Below are positions 10,191 through 20,003 of a stretch of 64,000 bases of DNA, one piece after another. The notes under the pieces are model-generated. The model was not told the DNA's origin and searched no databases. It saw only the letters and a program-made list of their open reading frames with translations. Numbering within the stretch: position 1 is the first letter of the stretch; every line of letters begins with the position of its first letter. Source of the stretch: Paenirhizobium cremeum (lineage in GTDB: Bacteria; Pseudomonadota; Alphaproteobacteria; Rhizobiales; Rhizobiaceae); contig NZ_JAGGCS010000004.1 in NCBI RefSeq assembly GCF_022884085.1, positions 114,599-178,598 on the forward strand, in the 5' to 3' direction. The translations under genes were made by a program, and so were the position numbers.

Positions 10191-11069
10191 TCAGAGCGCT
10201 TCCGCGCCCGAAATGATTTCAATGAGTTCCTTGGTGATCTGCGCCTGACGCTGACGATTGTAGGAAAGCGTCAGCTTGTTGATCATCTCACCTGCATTGC
10301 GCGTCGCATTGTCCATGGCGCTCATCTTTGCGCCCATTTCGCCGGCGACGTTTTCGAGCAGCGCCCTGAAGACCTGAACCGAGATGTTGCGCGGAATGAG
10401 ATCCGTCAGGATCGCGCCTGCATCCGGCTCGTATTCATAGACGGCGGTTGCGCCGTTCGCCGGGGCTGCTTCGCCGGCGGAAGCCGGGATGAGCTGCTGC
10501 GCGGTCGGAACCTGGCTGATGACCGACTTGAACTCCGAATAGAACAGAGTGCAGACGTCGAACTCACCCTTGTCGAACATCGCAATGATCTTGCGACCGA
10601 TCGCATCGGCGTTTTCGAAACCGATTTTCTTGACTTCCCGCAGGTCCGTGCGCTCGACGATCAGGCCGCCGAACTCACGACGAAGGCTGTCGTAGCCCTT
10701 CTTGCCGACGCAGAAGATCTTGACGGTCTTGCCGGCCGCCAGGAGCTTGCGGGCATGATCGCGGGCAAAGCGCGAGATCTGCGAGTTGAAGCCGCCGCAA
10801 AGACCGCGCTCCGCCGTGCAGACGACGAGCAGATGCACGTCGTCCTTGCCGGTGCCCGTCATCAGCCGCGGCGCACTGTCATCACCACCCACCGCCTGGG
10901 CGATATTGGCAAGGACGGCGCTCATCCGCTGCGAATAGGGCCGGGCGGCCTCGGCCGCCTCCTGCGCGCGACGCAGCTTCGCCGCGGCGACCATCTTCAT
11001 CGCCTTGGTGATCTTCTGCGTCGCCTTGACGGAGGCGATCCGGTTTTTCAGATCCTTAAGTGAAGGCAT
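10191..11069 (-). CDS. atpG: F1F0 ATP synthase subunit gamma
   Basis: The 292-residue central rotor shaft. The N-terminal helix ([36 protein letters not shown]) and the C-terminal helix ([44 protein letters not shown]) form the coiled coil inside the alpha3beta3 ring. An Ala/Pro-rich insert near 195-210 ([18 protein letters not shown]) lies in the outer globular part. It sits between atpA (29 bases upstream) and atpD. Confidence 0.98.
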   Translation of the reverse strand: MPSLKDLKNRIASVKATQKITKAMKMVAAAKLRRAQEAAEAARPYSQRMSAVLANIAQAVGGDDSAPRLMTGTGKDDVHLLVVCTAERGLCGGFNSQISRFARDHARKLLAAGKTVKIFCVGKKGYDSLRREFGGLIVERTDLREVKKIGFENADAIGRKIIAMFDKGEFDVCTLFYSEFKSVISQVPTAQQLIPASAGEAAPANGATAVYEYEPDAGAILTDLIPRNISVQVFRALLENVAGEMGAKMSAMDNATRNAGEMINKLTLSYNRQRQAQITKELIEIISGAEAL

Positions 11070-11098
11070 CCGTTATCCGTCCTTGGCTTGAGCCCCGA

Positions 11099-12628
11099 TT
11101 AGGCGAAAGACTTGGCGAAGGCGTCAAGAGCAGCCTTGAGCTTGCCCTTGGTGTCGTCGCTGATGGCCTTTTCCGTACGGATGGTGTCGAGGATAGCCTT
11201 GCCTTCCGACCGCAGGTAGGAGAGCAGGCCCTGTTCGAACTTGCCGACCTGGTTGACGGCGATCTTATCGAGGTAACCGTTCACACCGGCGAAGATCACG
11301 GCAACCTGTTCTTCCGTCTTGAGCGGCGAGAACTGCGGCTGCTTCAGAAGTTCGGTCAGGCGCGCACCGCGGTTCAGCAGGCGCTGCGTTGCAGCGTCAA
11401 GGTCAGAACCGAACTGGGCGAATGCGGCCATTTCGCGATACTGGGCAAGTTCGCCCTTGATCGAGCCGGCAACCTGCTTCATCGCCTTGATCTGGGCCGA
11501 CGAACCAACGCGGGAAACCGACAGACCGACGTTAACGGCCGGACGAATGCCCTGGTAGAACAGGTCGGTTTCAAGGAAGATCTGGCCATCGGTGATCGAG
11601 ATCACATTGGTCGGAATGAACGCCGAAACGTCGTTACCCTGGGTTTCGATAACCGGCAGAGCGGTCAGCGAGCCGGCGCCACGCTCGTCCGAAAGCTTGG
11701 CGGCACGCTCCAGAAGGCGGGAGTGCAGGTAGAAAACGTCACCCGGATAAGCTTCGCGGCCCGGCGGGCGGCGCAGCAGCAGCGACATCTGGCGGTACGC
11801 CACGGCCTGCTTGGAAAGGTCGTCATAACCGATCAGCGCGTGCTGGCCGTTATCACGGAAATATTCGCCCATGGCGCAGCCGGCGAACGGAGCAAGATAC
11901 TGCATCGGAGCCGGATCGGACGCGGTCGCGGCAACGACGATCGAGTACTTGAGAGCGCCGCGCTCTTCGAGAACCTTCACGAACTGGGCAACGGTCGAAC
12001 GCTTCTGGCCGATGGCGACGTAGACGCAGAACAGCTTGTCCTGGTCCGGGCCGTTGTCGTGGATCGGCTTCTGGTTCAGGAAGGTGTCGAGGATGATGGC
12101 GGTCTTGCCGGTCTGACGGTCACCGATGACCAGCTCGCGCTGGCCGCGACCGACCGGGATCAGGGCGTCGATAGCCTTGAGGCCGGTCGACATCGGCTCA
12201 TGAACCGACTTGCGCGGAATGATGCCGGGAGCCTTGACGTCGACGCGGGCGCGGCGGGCAGCGTTGATCGGGCCCTTGCCGTCGATCGGGTTGCCGAGCG
12301 CATCGACGACGCGGCCGAGCAGTTCCGGACCAACCGGAACGTCCACGATGGCGCCGGTCCGCTTGACGGTGTCGCCTTCCTTGATGTCGCGGTCGGAACC
12401 GAAGATAACCACACCGACGTTGTCGGCTTCGAGGTTCAGCGCCATGCCGCGGATGCCGCCGGGGAACTCGACCATTTCGCCGGCCTGAACGTTGTCGAGG
12501 CCATAAACGCGGGCGACACCGTCACCAACGGAGAGAACCTGGCCGACTTCCGAGACTTCCGCCTCTTTGCCGAAATTTTTGATTTGATCTTTCAGAATTG
12601 CGGAAATTTCCGCGGCGCGGATATCCAT
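11099..12628 (-). CDS. atpA: F1F0 ATP synthase subunit alpha
   Basis: The 509-residue regulatory alpha subunit, forming the hexameric F1 ring with beta and binding nucleotide without turning it over. The P-loop GDRQTGKT is at 169-176, the interface stretch [24 protein letters not shown] near 280-300, and the arginine finger lies in the VSRVGSSAQ region. Its ATG shares one base with the stop codon of atpH (TGATG), a sign of coupled translation. Confidence 0.99.
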   Translation of the reverse strand: MDIRAAEISAILKDQIKNFGKEAEVSEVGQVLSVGDGVARVYGLDNVQAGEMVEFPGGIRGMALNLEADNVGVVIFGSDRDIKEGDTVKRTGAIVDVPVGPELLGRVVDALGNPIDGKGPINAARRARVDVKAPGIIPRKSVHEPMSTGLKAIDALIPVGRGQRELVIGDRQTGKTAIILDTFLNQKPIHDNGPDQDKLFCVYVAIGQKRSTVAQFVKVLEERGALKYSIVVAATASDPAPMQYLAPFAGCAMGEYFRDNGQHALIGYDDLSKQAVAYRQMSLLLRRPPGREAYPGDVFYLHSRLLERAAKLSDERGAGSLTALPVIETQGNDVSAFIPTNVISITDGQIFLETDLFYQGIRPAVNVGLSVSRVGSSAQIKAMKQVAGSIKGELAQYREMAAFAQFGSDLDAATQRLLNRGARLTELLKQPQFSPLKTEEQVAVIFAGVNGYLDKIAVNQVGKFEQGLLSYLRSEGKAILDTIRTEKAISDDTKGKLKAALDAFAKSFA

Positions 12629-13194
12629 CAGCCAACCTCTTTCAGTGCAAGCTTAAGGGTGGAAAGTTTGGTGCGAAGAGACGTGTCGATCTGGCGCGAG
12701 CCGACCTTGACGATCAGACCACCGAGAATGGACGGATCGATCGAGACTGCGACCGAAACATCCTTGCCGGTGACGCTCTTCAGCGCCGCCTTCAATTCAT
12801 CTTCCTGTTCGGAAGTCAGCGCATGGGCAGACACCACCTCGGCGGTGACTTCGCCACGATGGCGGGCGGCGATCTGCCGGAATGCGGCAACCATGCCCGA
12901 CACTGCAAAAAGCCGCCGGTTGCCGGCGACAACCTTCAGGAAGTTCGCGACGAGGCCGCCGATACCGGCCTTCTCGCACAGCGCCGCGACAGCCTTCGAC
13001 TGATCCTCGGCGGAAAACACCGGAGAAAGCACCAGTCGCTTCAGGTCGTCGCTTTCATCGATCATCGTCTGGAAACGGTTGAGATCGGCGGCGACGGCAT
13101 CAATGGAACCGGCTTCGAGAGCAAGCTCGAAAAGCGAGGACGCATAGCGCTCCGCCACACCTGAAATGACTTGGGATGTGTCTGCCACGGGCAA
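12628..13194 (-). CDS. atpH: F1F0 ATP synthase subunit delta
   Basis: The 188-residue delta subunit, which links the top of the alpha3beta3 ring to the b-subunit stator. The N-terminal helical bundle ([29 protein letters not shown]) and the C-terminal block ending in [26 protein letters not shown] fit the family. It is the first gene of the operon; the F0 genes are not here, which is normal for alphaproteobacteria, where F0 and F1 operons are separate. Confidence 0.98.
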   Translation of the reverse strand: MPVADTSQVISGVAERYASSLFELALEAGSIDAVAADLNRFQTMIDESDDLKRLVLSPVFSAEDQSKAVAALCEKAGIGGLVANFLKVVAGNRRLFAVSGMVAAFRQIAARHRGEVTAEVVSAHALTSEQEDELKAALKSVTGKDVSVAVSIDPSILGGLIVKVGSRQIDTSLRTKLSTLKLALKEVG

Positions 13195-13321
13195 AATATT
13201 CCCTGATTTTCATCCAGAATCCCCACGCCTTTGGAAGGCGATGCACATGATCCTGAAATCGTTACGTTTTCCCCCGAAAACACAAGGAAAGGCCGCTTGC
13301 GTTTTCCGAATTTCGCGGTCC

Positions 13322-13349
13322 GTCTAGCATAGGAACTCTGGACTCGCAA
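13322..13349 (-). promoter_or_regulatory. Candidate promoter of the atpHAGDC operon
   Basis: On the minus strand TTGCGA (13344-13349) and CTAGAC (13322-13327) stand 16 bases apart, resembling the rhizobial housekeeping pattern CTTGAC-N17-CTATAT. It lies about 130 bases upstream of atpH. Nothing else clear is seen in the 261-base gap 13195-13455. Confidence 0.3.
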
Positions 13350-13455
13350 CACGCGTATTAACGGAATGAGTCTTTAGGACAAGGCCTTGGCAGCAATTTT
13401 CCGCGAATCTGCGTCAAATTGGCAAAAGCCGCCGATGCCGGATCGACCGGCCCGT

Positions 13456-13839
13456 TCACACAAGACCGAAGACGTAGATGATCGGCAAAGCAGCCAGAGC
13501 GATTTCCACAATCAAGAGTAGAAAATTCAGAGCCGTCGCGCCCCTGTCCGACATGATGGAAAGAACCCGGCCGAATGCCGCGAGAACAACGGCGAAACCA
13601 AGCGCGAGATAGACCATCGGCTGCGCCACGAGAAGCGCAGTCCCGGCAAAACCGACAATCAGACCGCCCGCCGAACGCGTTGCACCATACCCTTCCGGCC
13701 GACCGTCCCGAGGCTGGACACCAAAAAATCCCATGGCAAGACCCGGCGCGAACATCACGAAAGCGCCGATCAGGACCATTGCGGCAGCCGATCCGAAGGC
13801 CAGCTGCTCGCCGAACTCCGTCGGAAGGTAGAACTCCAT
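13456..13839 (-). CDS. Small membrane protein, DUF4345-like
   Basis: A 127-residue protein with four predicted membrane segments (about 15-38, 53-74, 76-92 and 105-126). Conserved-looking polar parts are GYGATRSAGGLIVGFAG and FGRVLSIMSDRG, which resemble the DUF4345 family of unknown function. It lies between priA and the atpH promoter, on the same strand but separated from both, so no operon partner is evident. A longer overlapping frame (13358-13846) is rich in Arg, Gly and Cys and looks like a shadow. Function unknown. Confidence 0.7.
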   Translation of the reverse strand: MEFYLPTEFGEQLAFGSAAAMVLIGAFVMFAPGLAMGFFGVQPRDGRPEGYGATRSAGGLIVGFAGTALLVAQPMVYLALGFAVVLAAFGRVLSIMSDRGATALNFLLLIVEIALAALPIIYVFGLV

Positions 13840-13941
13840 TTGTCATCCCCGTCTTGGAAAATCACTCAGGCGAGGCTTATCGCACAAACCGCGGGATCGC
13901 GGTATATCTCGGAAACCTCCGATCTGGGGGATTTCGGTGGA

Positions 13942-16146
13942 TTACAGGAAGCTTTGCGGGTCGACATCCACCTGAACCTGGATCGACCGCCGCTCCTTCG
14001 GTCCATTGGCAATCATGGTCCGCACAAAGCCCTGCATGTCGCTGGTCCGGCGACCGTGGACGAGCAGCCGGAAGCGATGGCGCCCACGGATCAACGCAAG
14101 CGGCGCCTCGGCCGGCCCAAGCACCGCGACCCCGGGCTCGGCGGGCGCCGCCTGCCTGAGCTGCCGTGCGTGGGTCTCGGCATCGATACGGTTGTCCGCC
14201 GAAACGATGATCGACACCAGCCGGCCGAAGGGCGGCAGGCCGGCACGCTCCCGTTCGAGGATCTCACGATCGTAGAAGGCTTCGGCATCGCCGGAGACGA
14301 TCGCCTGCATCACCGGATGCATTGGCTGGAAGGTCTGCAGCAGGCCGTGGCTCTTGCGTCCCGTTCTGCCAGCACGACCGGTCACCTGCGAAAGGAGTTG
14401 GAAGGTGCGTTCGGCCGCGCGCGGGTCGCCGTTGGCAAGGCCGATATCGGCATCCACGATGCCCACAAGCGTCATCAGCGGGAAATTATGTCCTTTCGCG
14501 ACGAGCTGGGTGCCGATGACGATATCCGCTTCCCCATTGGCGATGGCCTCCAGTTCGAGGCGCAGTCGCTTCACGCCGCCAAGGTCGGAGGAAAGCACCA
14601 GCGTCCGGGCGTCGGGGAAGTGTTTCTCGACTTCCTCCGCAATGCGTTCGACGCCGGGTCCGCAGGCGACCAGATGATCGAACGTCCCGCATTCCGGGCA
14701 GGCCTGCGGCGTCGGTTCGGCATAGCCGCATTGATGGCACTGGATTTGCCCGCGAAACCGGTGCTCCACCAGCCAGCTCGAACATTGCGGGCACTGGAAA
14801 CGATGGCCGCAGACACGGCAGAGCGTCAGCGGCGCATAGCCGCGACGGTTGAGGAACAGAAGCGCCTGCTCCTTGCGCTCCACCGTCTTACCGACGGCCT
14901 TGAGCAGAAGCGGTGAAAGAAACCCCCCTCGTTCCGGCGGATGTCGGCGCATGTCGATCAGATGCAGATCCGGCAGCGCCGCCCCGGCAAAGCGGGTCGG
15001 CAGATGAATGCGCCTGTAGCGCCCGTTCATGCAATTGACCTGGCTTTCGACCGAGGGCGTCGCCGATACCAGTACAACCGGGAAGCCGGATATCCGGGCG
15101 CGCACCACCGCCATGTCGCGGGCATTGTAGAAGACCCGATCTTCCTGCTTGAAGGCGGGATCATGCTCTTCATCGACGACGATGAGACCGAGATCCTCGA
15201 AGGGCAGGAAGAGAGCTGAGCGCGCACCGGCCACCACGCGGATATCGCCGGTGGCGCACTGCCGCCAGACCTTTTCACGGGTCTTCGTGGCAAGATCCGA
15301 ATGCCATTCACCGGGTTTCGCGCCGAAACGATCCTGGAAGCGTTCGAGGAAATTGGCGGTCAAGGCGATTTCCGGCAGGAGGATCAGAACCTGCTTTCCC
15401 CGCCGCAACGTCTCCGCAATCGCCTCGAAATAGACTTCCGTCTTGCCGGACCCCGTCACGCCGTCGATAAGCGCGACAGAAAAGCCACCGGCGCGAACGC
15501 CTTCGAGGATTTCGTCGGCCGCGTCCTTCTGCGGTCCGGCCAGTCGGGATTCGGCATACTCGGGGTCGGGCTTTGCCACCAGCGGTGGCGGCGGCAGGAA
15601 GACCGTCTCGAACACCCCCTGCTTCACCAGCCCGTCGATCACGCTCGAAGAAACTCCGGAAGCGTGGGCAAGGCCGCTTTTGGTCCACGAAAGACCGTCC
15701 GCCGCGAGATCGAGAACCTTGCGCCGCGCGGGCGTCAGTTTCTCCGGCTCGATGCCGGAAAAACTGACGCCTTCTACCATCGGCTCGGGATCGAAGGCAG
15801 CGGGCGCGCGAAGCGCCATGCGCGCCACATAACCCGGCGGCGACAGGGTGTAGGATGCCACCCAGTCGAGAAAGGTGCGCATGTTCAGGTCAAGCGGCGG
15901 GCAATCGAAGACCTTGGTTACGGCGCGCAACTTCTTCGGATCGACGGCGCCTTCGTCCGGCCCGTCCCACACGACACCTATGACCTGACGCGGCCCGAGC
16001 GGCACTTGAACGATCGAGCCCGGCTCAGCGACCATGCCCTCGGGCACGGCATAGCTGTAGGCGGTCGGCGCCGGCATCGGCACCAGAACGGGCACGACGC
16101 GAGGGCGTGGCGGCAAACCGAACAGTCCGGGCGAATCGTCTCTCAT
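13942..16146 (-). CDS. priA: Primosomal protein N', replication restart helicase PriA
   Basis: A 734-residue superfamily 2 DNA helicase that reloads the replisome at stalled forks. The N-terminal DNA-binding domain begins VVPVLVPMPAPTAYSYAVPEG. Then come the P-loop GVTGSGKTE, the DEEH box (VVDEEHD) and the zinc-binding insert with eight cysteines (CRVCGHRFQCPQC ... CHQCGYAEPTPQACPECG). The motif V/VI region QVTGRAGR is also present. The frame stays open upstream to 16248, but the added 34 residues are unlike PriA, so the ATG at 16146 is chosen. It ends about 100 bases before the DUF4345-like gene and stands alone. Confidence 0.97.
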   Translation of the reverse strand: MRDDSPGLFGLPPRPRVVPVLVPMPAPTAYSYAVPEGMVAEPGSIVQVPLGPRQVIGVVWDGPDEGAVDPKKLRAVTKVFDCPPLDLNMRTFLDWVASYTLSPPGYVARMALRAPAAFDPEPMVEGVSFSGIEPEKLTPARRKVLDLAADGLSWTKSGLAHASGVSSSVIDGLVKQGVFETVFLPPPPLVAKPDPEYAESRLAGPQKDAADEILEGVRAGGFSVALIDGVTGSGKTEVYFEAIAETLRRGKQVLILLPEIALTANFLERFQDRFGAKPGEWHSDLATKTREKVWRQCATGDIRVVAGARSALFLPFEDLGLIVVDEEHDPAFKQEDRVFYNARDMAVVRARISGFPVVLVSATPSVESQVNCMNGRYRRIHLPTRFAGAALPDLHLIDMRRHPPERGGFLSPLLLKAVGKTVERKEQALLFLNRRGYAPLTLCRVCGHRFQCPQCSSWLVEHRFRGQIQCHQCGYAEPTPQACPECGTFDHLVACGPGVERIAEEVEKHFPDARTLVLSSDLGGVKRLRLELEAIANGEADIVIGTQLVAKGHNFPLMTLVGIVDADIGLANGDPRAAERTFQLLSQVTGRAGRTGRKSHGLLQTFQPMHPVMQAIVSGDAEAFYDREILERERAGLPPFGRLVSIIVSADNRIDAETHARQLRQAAPAEPGVAVLGPAEAPLALIRGRHRFRLLVHGRRTSDMQGFVRTMIANGPKERRSIQVQVDVDPQSFL

Positions 16147-16271
16147 GGGTCGCCAACTTGCATCCAAGGACCCGGAAAGAAAACTGCTAATGCGGGACGG
16201 AAAGCGGATAGCCCGCGGAAAACCGCGGGTCATCCCGTTCGAAATCACCGGCTGACAATGCGCCGTCCGGA

Positions 16272-18638
16272 TCAGCCGTAGGTAGCGTAACGCTGCACCG
16301 GCGAAGCGGCCACGGCACCGGCGGTTCGACGAAGCTGAGAAACGGCGTCAGACGAAATCCCGTCCAGCCGGAACTGGGCAATCAGGTCGCGAAGCCTTTG
16401 CGATTCCATGGCGAGCGTCGCGCTGGCAGCATTCGCCTCTTCGACCATGGCCGCATTCTTCTGCGTCACCTGGTCCATCTGGTTGACGGCCGTGTTGACC
16501 TCCGAAAGCCCCACCGACTGCTCACGGGCGGAGGTCGCGATCGCATCCATGTGCTGGTTGACGGTGACGATATAGGCCTCGATCGTCATCAGCGCCTCGC
16601 CGGTGTCCTTCACCAGCTTTACTCCGCTTTCAACCTCGGTGCTGGAATTGCGGATGAGATCCTTGATCTCCTTTGCTGCCTGCGCCGACCGCTGGGCAAG
16701 CTCGCGAACCTCCTGCGCCACCACCGCGAACCCCTTTCCGGCTTCTCCGGCGCGCGCTGCTTCGACGCCTGCATTCAGCGCCAGAAGGTTGGTCTGGAAG
16801 GCGATCTCATCGATCACACCGATGATGCTCGCAATCTGGTTGGACGATTGTTCGATGCGCTGCATGGCGTTGACGGCATCGGCCACCACGGCGCCGGAAT
16901 GGACGGCGCTGGTATTGGCCTGCACCGCAACGATCCTCGCCTCCTCGGCGCGTTTCGATGAATTCGTGACATTGACGGTGATTTCATCGAGAGCCGCCGC
17001 GGTCTCCTCAAGCGATGCAGCCTGCTGTTCCGTGCGCTTCGAAAGATCGTCTGCGCTCTGGCTGATCTCCTGCGTACCTGAATCGATGGAACGGGACGCG
17101 GCAGCAACGGCGGCCATCGTACGGCTGAGTTGCGACACCGCTGAATTGAAGTCGCTGCGCAGGCTTTCGAATTCCTGGGCGAAGGGTTCGCCGAGATGGA
17201 AGGAAAGATTGCCGGATGCGAGTTGCTTCAGACCGTCGGCAAGGCCGGCCGTGGCCTGCGTCATGGCCTCGGTGCGAATGCGCTCGATATCCAGGTTGCG
17301 CCGGCGTTCACGTTCCGTCGTTTCCTGCGCGGCTGCGGCCTCTTCCTCCAGTCGCCGGTTGGCGATGGCATTGTTGCGAAAGATCTCCACCGCTGCGGCC
17401 ATGGCACCGATCTCGTCGGGAAGGCCGACACCCGGAATGTCGCATGTCGTGTCGCCATCGGCCAGCCGACGCATGCTGGCCGTCATGTTGCGGATCGGGC
17501 CGGCGATGCTGCGCGCCACAAGCCACATGGCTGCGACGCCACCCATTGCGATGACGGCGGCCACAATGACCTGCAGAACACCGTCGCTGCCGTTACGCTC
17601 GGTCAGATCCCGGTCGAGTTTCGTCGCTTCGGCCATGGCGACGGCGCGCGGGACGTCGATCATCACGGACCAGGGTGTTGCCGTCCTGCCGATGACGATT
17701 GGAGCAAACGCCTTGAACGCATCGCCGCTGGCGTGGACCTCCTCCTTACCGGACTGGATAAGCGCCAGATATTGCGAAAGCGCGCTATCGCCCTGGTCGA
17801 AGGGCTGGCCGATGCTTTCAGGCTTCTCGCTCGAGGCGACAATCAGCCCCTTGTAGCTCACGATCGAAACCGAGGCCTTGCCGTCATAGATCGACGCCTT
17901 CACCTGTTCGGCAAGCTTCTGGACGAAGGAGAGATCGAAATCCGCCCCGGCCACGCCGGCGAACTTGCCGCCGATGGTGATCGGAACCGACATTGTCGCC
18001 AGATAGACATTCTTGCCCTGAACGATATAGGGCAGCGGATCGAGGATGCTCTCGCCATGGCCCGTCTGCGGCCCGATATACCAGCCTCCCTTCATCACGC
18101 CGTTCGGATGAAGCTCTGAACTGTCGTACTCAACGAGCGGCTGGAGCGCGATCTTGCCAGCAGCATCCCGAGTCCAATAGGGAAGGAACCGCCCCGTCAC
18201 ATCCGATCCCATGTCCCGGCGATCGCGAAACTCGGCATCGGCCCCGTCCAGCGCATTCGGTTCCCATGCACTATAGGTTCCGTTGAAGCGCGGATTGTCC
18301 TTGAGCACGTTCAAAAGAAGGGCATTGAGCTGCGCACGACGAGTTGCCGCAGGAGTGGTTGCGTCCCCGCCGGCAAGCGTCTCGAAGCTGCGCGCCATTA
18401 CGCGGGCAGCATCGAAGGCACCGTCAAGCGAAGAGCGGATGACCCCCGCCTGTGTCGATGCAAGCGTCTGAAGGCTCTGCTTCGTCTTCACATCCGTGAG
18501 GCTCGTCACCTGGGTGGCAACGAACTCCCGCGTACTGGCCGCTGAAATGATGCCGTACCCCACCAGGGCCGCTGTGGCCGCCAGCACACAGACCCCCGAC
18601 AAGACTGCAATTTTTAACTGTATGGATTTGAAGCGCAT
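16272..18638 (-). CDS. Methyl-accepting chemotaxis protein with dCache sensor
   Basis: A 788-residue transmembrane chemoreceptor. The first membrane segment is near 9-30, followed by a periplasmic double-Cache domain (about 38-345) that includes the DxPYY-like stretch KGGWYIGPQTGHGES and GADFDLSFVQKLA. The second segment is near 355-378, then HAMP (about 378-432) and the signalling domain with the hairpin tip DEIAFQTNLLALNAGVEAARAGEAGKGFAVVAQEVRELAQRSA. It passes ligand signals to CheA/CheW. No CheR-binding pentapeptide is visible at the C-terminus (VQRYATYG), and no che gene is nearby, so it is an orphan receptor. dCache domains often bind amino acids or organic acids; the ligand is unknown. 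Confidence 0.95.
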   Translation of the reverse strand: MRFKSIQLKIAVLSGVCVLAATAALVGYGIISAASTREFVATQVTSLTDVKTKQSLQTLASTQAGVIRSSLDGAFDAARVMARSFETLAGGDATTPAATRRAQLNALLLNVLKDNPRFNGTYSAWEPNALDGADAEFRDRRDMGSDVTGRFLPYWTRDAAGKIALQPLVEYDSSELHPNGVMKGGWYIGPQTGHGESILDPLPYIVQGKNVYLATMSVPITIGGKFAGVAGADFDLSFVQKLAEQVKASIYDGKASVSIVSYKGLIVASSEKPESIGQPFDQGDSALSQYLALIQSGKEEVHASGDAFKAFAPIVIGRTATPWSVMIDVPRAVAMAEATKLDRDLTERNGSDGVLQVIVAAVIAMGGVAAMWLVARSIAGPIRNMTASMRRLADGDTTCDIPGVGLPDEIGAMAAAVEIFRNNAIANRRLEEEAAAAQETTERERRRNLDIERIRTEAMTQATAGLADGLKQLASGNLSFHLGEPFAQEFESLRSDFNSAVSQLSRTMAAVAAASRSIDSGTQEISQSADDLSKRTEQQAASLEETAAALDEITVNVTNSSKRAEEARIVAVQANTSAVHSGAVVADAVNAMQRIEQSSNQIASIIGVIDEIAFQTNLLALNAGVEAARAGEAGKGFAVVAQEVRELAQRSAQAAKEIKDLIRNSSTEVESGVKLVKDTGEALMTIEAYIVTVNQHMDAIATSAREQSVGLSEVNTAVNQMDQVTQKNAAMVEEANAASATLAMESQRLRDLIAQFRLDGISSDAVSQLRRTAGAVAASPVQRYATYG

Positions 18639-18963
18639 TCCCCGGTCCCCCTATGGCGCACACTGATCGGGGAGCTGAATGCTCCCTGAGACGGACGCTA
18701 GCTTGGGGGTCGACGTGGTTAACGAATACCCACTAAAAACCGGGAGGGAAAACGAATCCTAATTAAGCAATTTCGAAAACTGTAGCGATTTCGCGACACC
18801 ACGCCACCGGGGGAAGACCAGGCGAAAAACCGCAACCCTGGATATGTTTTTCCCGGCTGCGCGCCATCTCCGGCACCGCATACAACCGGCCGAAAGCAGA
18901 TCACGGTGCAGCGTCCCGCAGATCGCCCGGCGATCGTACTCAGTCAGCACCGGCAGCCGTCGA
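18639..18963. other. 325-base gap upstream of the chemoreceptor gene
   Basis: No convincing gene. It holds a small perfect repeat GGGAGC/GCTCCC at 18670-18686, about 32 bases upstream of the chemoreceptor start, and an AT-rich stretch near 18730-18790 that could carry the promoter. No clear terminator for the acyltransferase gene, which ends at 18964, was seen. Confidence 0.5.
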
Positions 18964-19863
18964 CTACGGGCTAAAGGAAGCGTTGCCGTCTGCCGCAAGG
19001 GCATGCACGGTATGATGTTCGAGCGCGGCAGTGACATCATTCAGATCGCCTTCGAGCCGTGCGGGCGAGATCAGGTCACCGATGACGAAATCGAACCGGT
19101 CGCCCCTTTTGTTCAGGAGTTCGTGGAACACCGTCATGTCCCTGAGCTCGGTCGACCACTTGGCGAACCAGTAGAACAGGCCCGAGTTGCGCGCGGTCAT
19201 GTGTACCGGCAAAATAGGCAGATCGTATTTGCGGGCGAGACCGACAGCCGACGTCTTCCACGGCCGCTCGTTCAGTCGCCCGTTCGCCCAATAGGCGATG
19301 CGGCCGGAGGGGAAGAGCACGGTCGCCTTCTGCTCCTCGATCGCCCGGTTGGTGAGCTTCAGCGTCTCGCGGGCCTTGAGCTTGCTCTTGTGTTCCTCCC
19401 GCCACTCGACGGGAATGATGATTTCGGCGAAGCGCGGATTGACCCTGATGGCATCGCGATTGGCGAAGAACATCATGTCCGGCCGCCGGCGCTTCAGAAG
19501 ATCGAAAACCGCCACGCCGTCGGCAATGCCGGTCGGGTGGTTGCTCACCATGATGAAACCACCCTTCTCGGGTATCCGTTCGCCATTGATGATGTTGATG
19601 TCGAGGCGCAGGATATTGCTGAGATATTCGAAGGCCTGGAAACCCGGCATGTTCGCGATGTCGTCGGCGAATTCGACCGCCTTTGCATAGCGCAACAACG
19701 TATAGAGAAATGGTCGCATCACCGGCCACAGGGGATGATGCACGATCCTCTGACCACGTTCGGCGATCAGTGTGTCGACGATGTGCCCCGGTTGGCCTTG
19801 CGAGACCAGAGCAACCGCCTCGGCGAATTGCCCGAACATCGTCATCGAATCACGGCGCGCCAT
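18964..19863 (-). CDS. PlsC-type lysophospholipid acyltransferase
   Basis: A 299-residue acyltransferase. The active-site block is NHPTGIADG (H109, D115) and the phosphate-binding block FPSGR (about 184-188). The spacing H-X5-D, with a Pro after His, is that of the hemolysin/OlsB-like branch rather than the classic H-X4-D of PlsC. Such enzymes move an acyl chain onto a lysolipid or onto glycerol phosphate at the inner membrane; a role in lysophosphatidate acylation is most likely. It is divergent from xerC with a 140-base shared promoter gap. Gene symbol withheld because several paralogues exist in rhizobia. Confidence 0.82.
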   Translation of the reverse strand: MARRDSMTMFGQFAEAVALVSQGQPGHIVDTLIAERGQRIVHHPLWPVMRPFLYTLLRYAKAVEFADDIANMPGFQAFEYLSNILRLDINIINGERIPEKGGFIMVSNHPTGIADGVAVFDLLKRRRPDMMFFANRDAIRVNPRFAEIIIPVEWREEHKSKLKARETLKLTNRAIEEQKATVLFPSGRIAYWANGRLNERPWKTSAVGLARKYDLPILPVHMTARNSGLFYWFAKWSTELRDMTVFHELLNKRGDRFDFVIGDLISPARLEGDLNDVTAALEHHTVHALAADGNASFSP

Positions 19864-20003
19864 AGAAAACCCCGACTGTACCGATCAGCCTCTATCGCAG
19901 CCCAATGTGATCGAAGCATGACACCGGATGCGGCATTTTAGGCATTCCCTAACATCTGAAGATCATGTTGGCTTAGCAGATTCTCAATGTAAAGGCAGCG
20001 CCG

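Noticed and set aside
16147..16248. 34-residue extension of PriA
   Set aside because: Not PriA-like; the ATG at 16146 leads straight into the family sequence.
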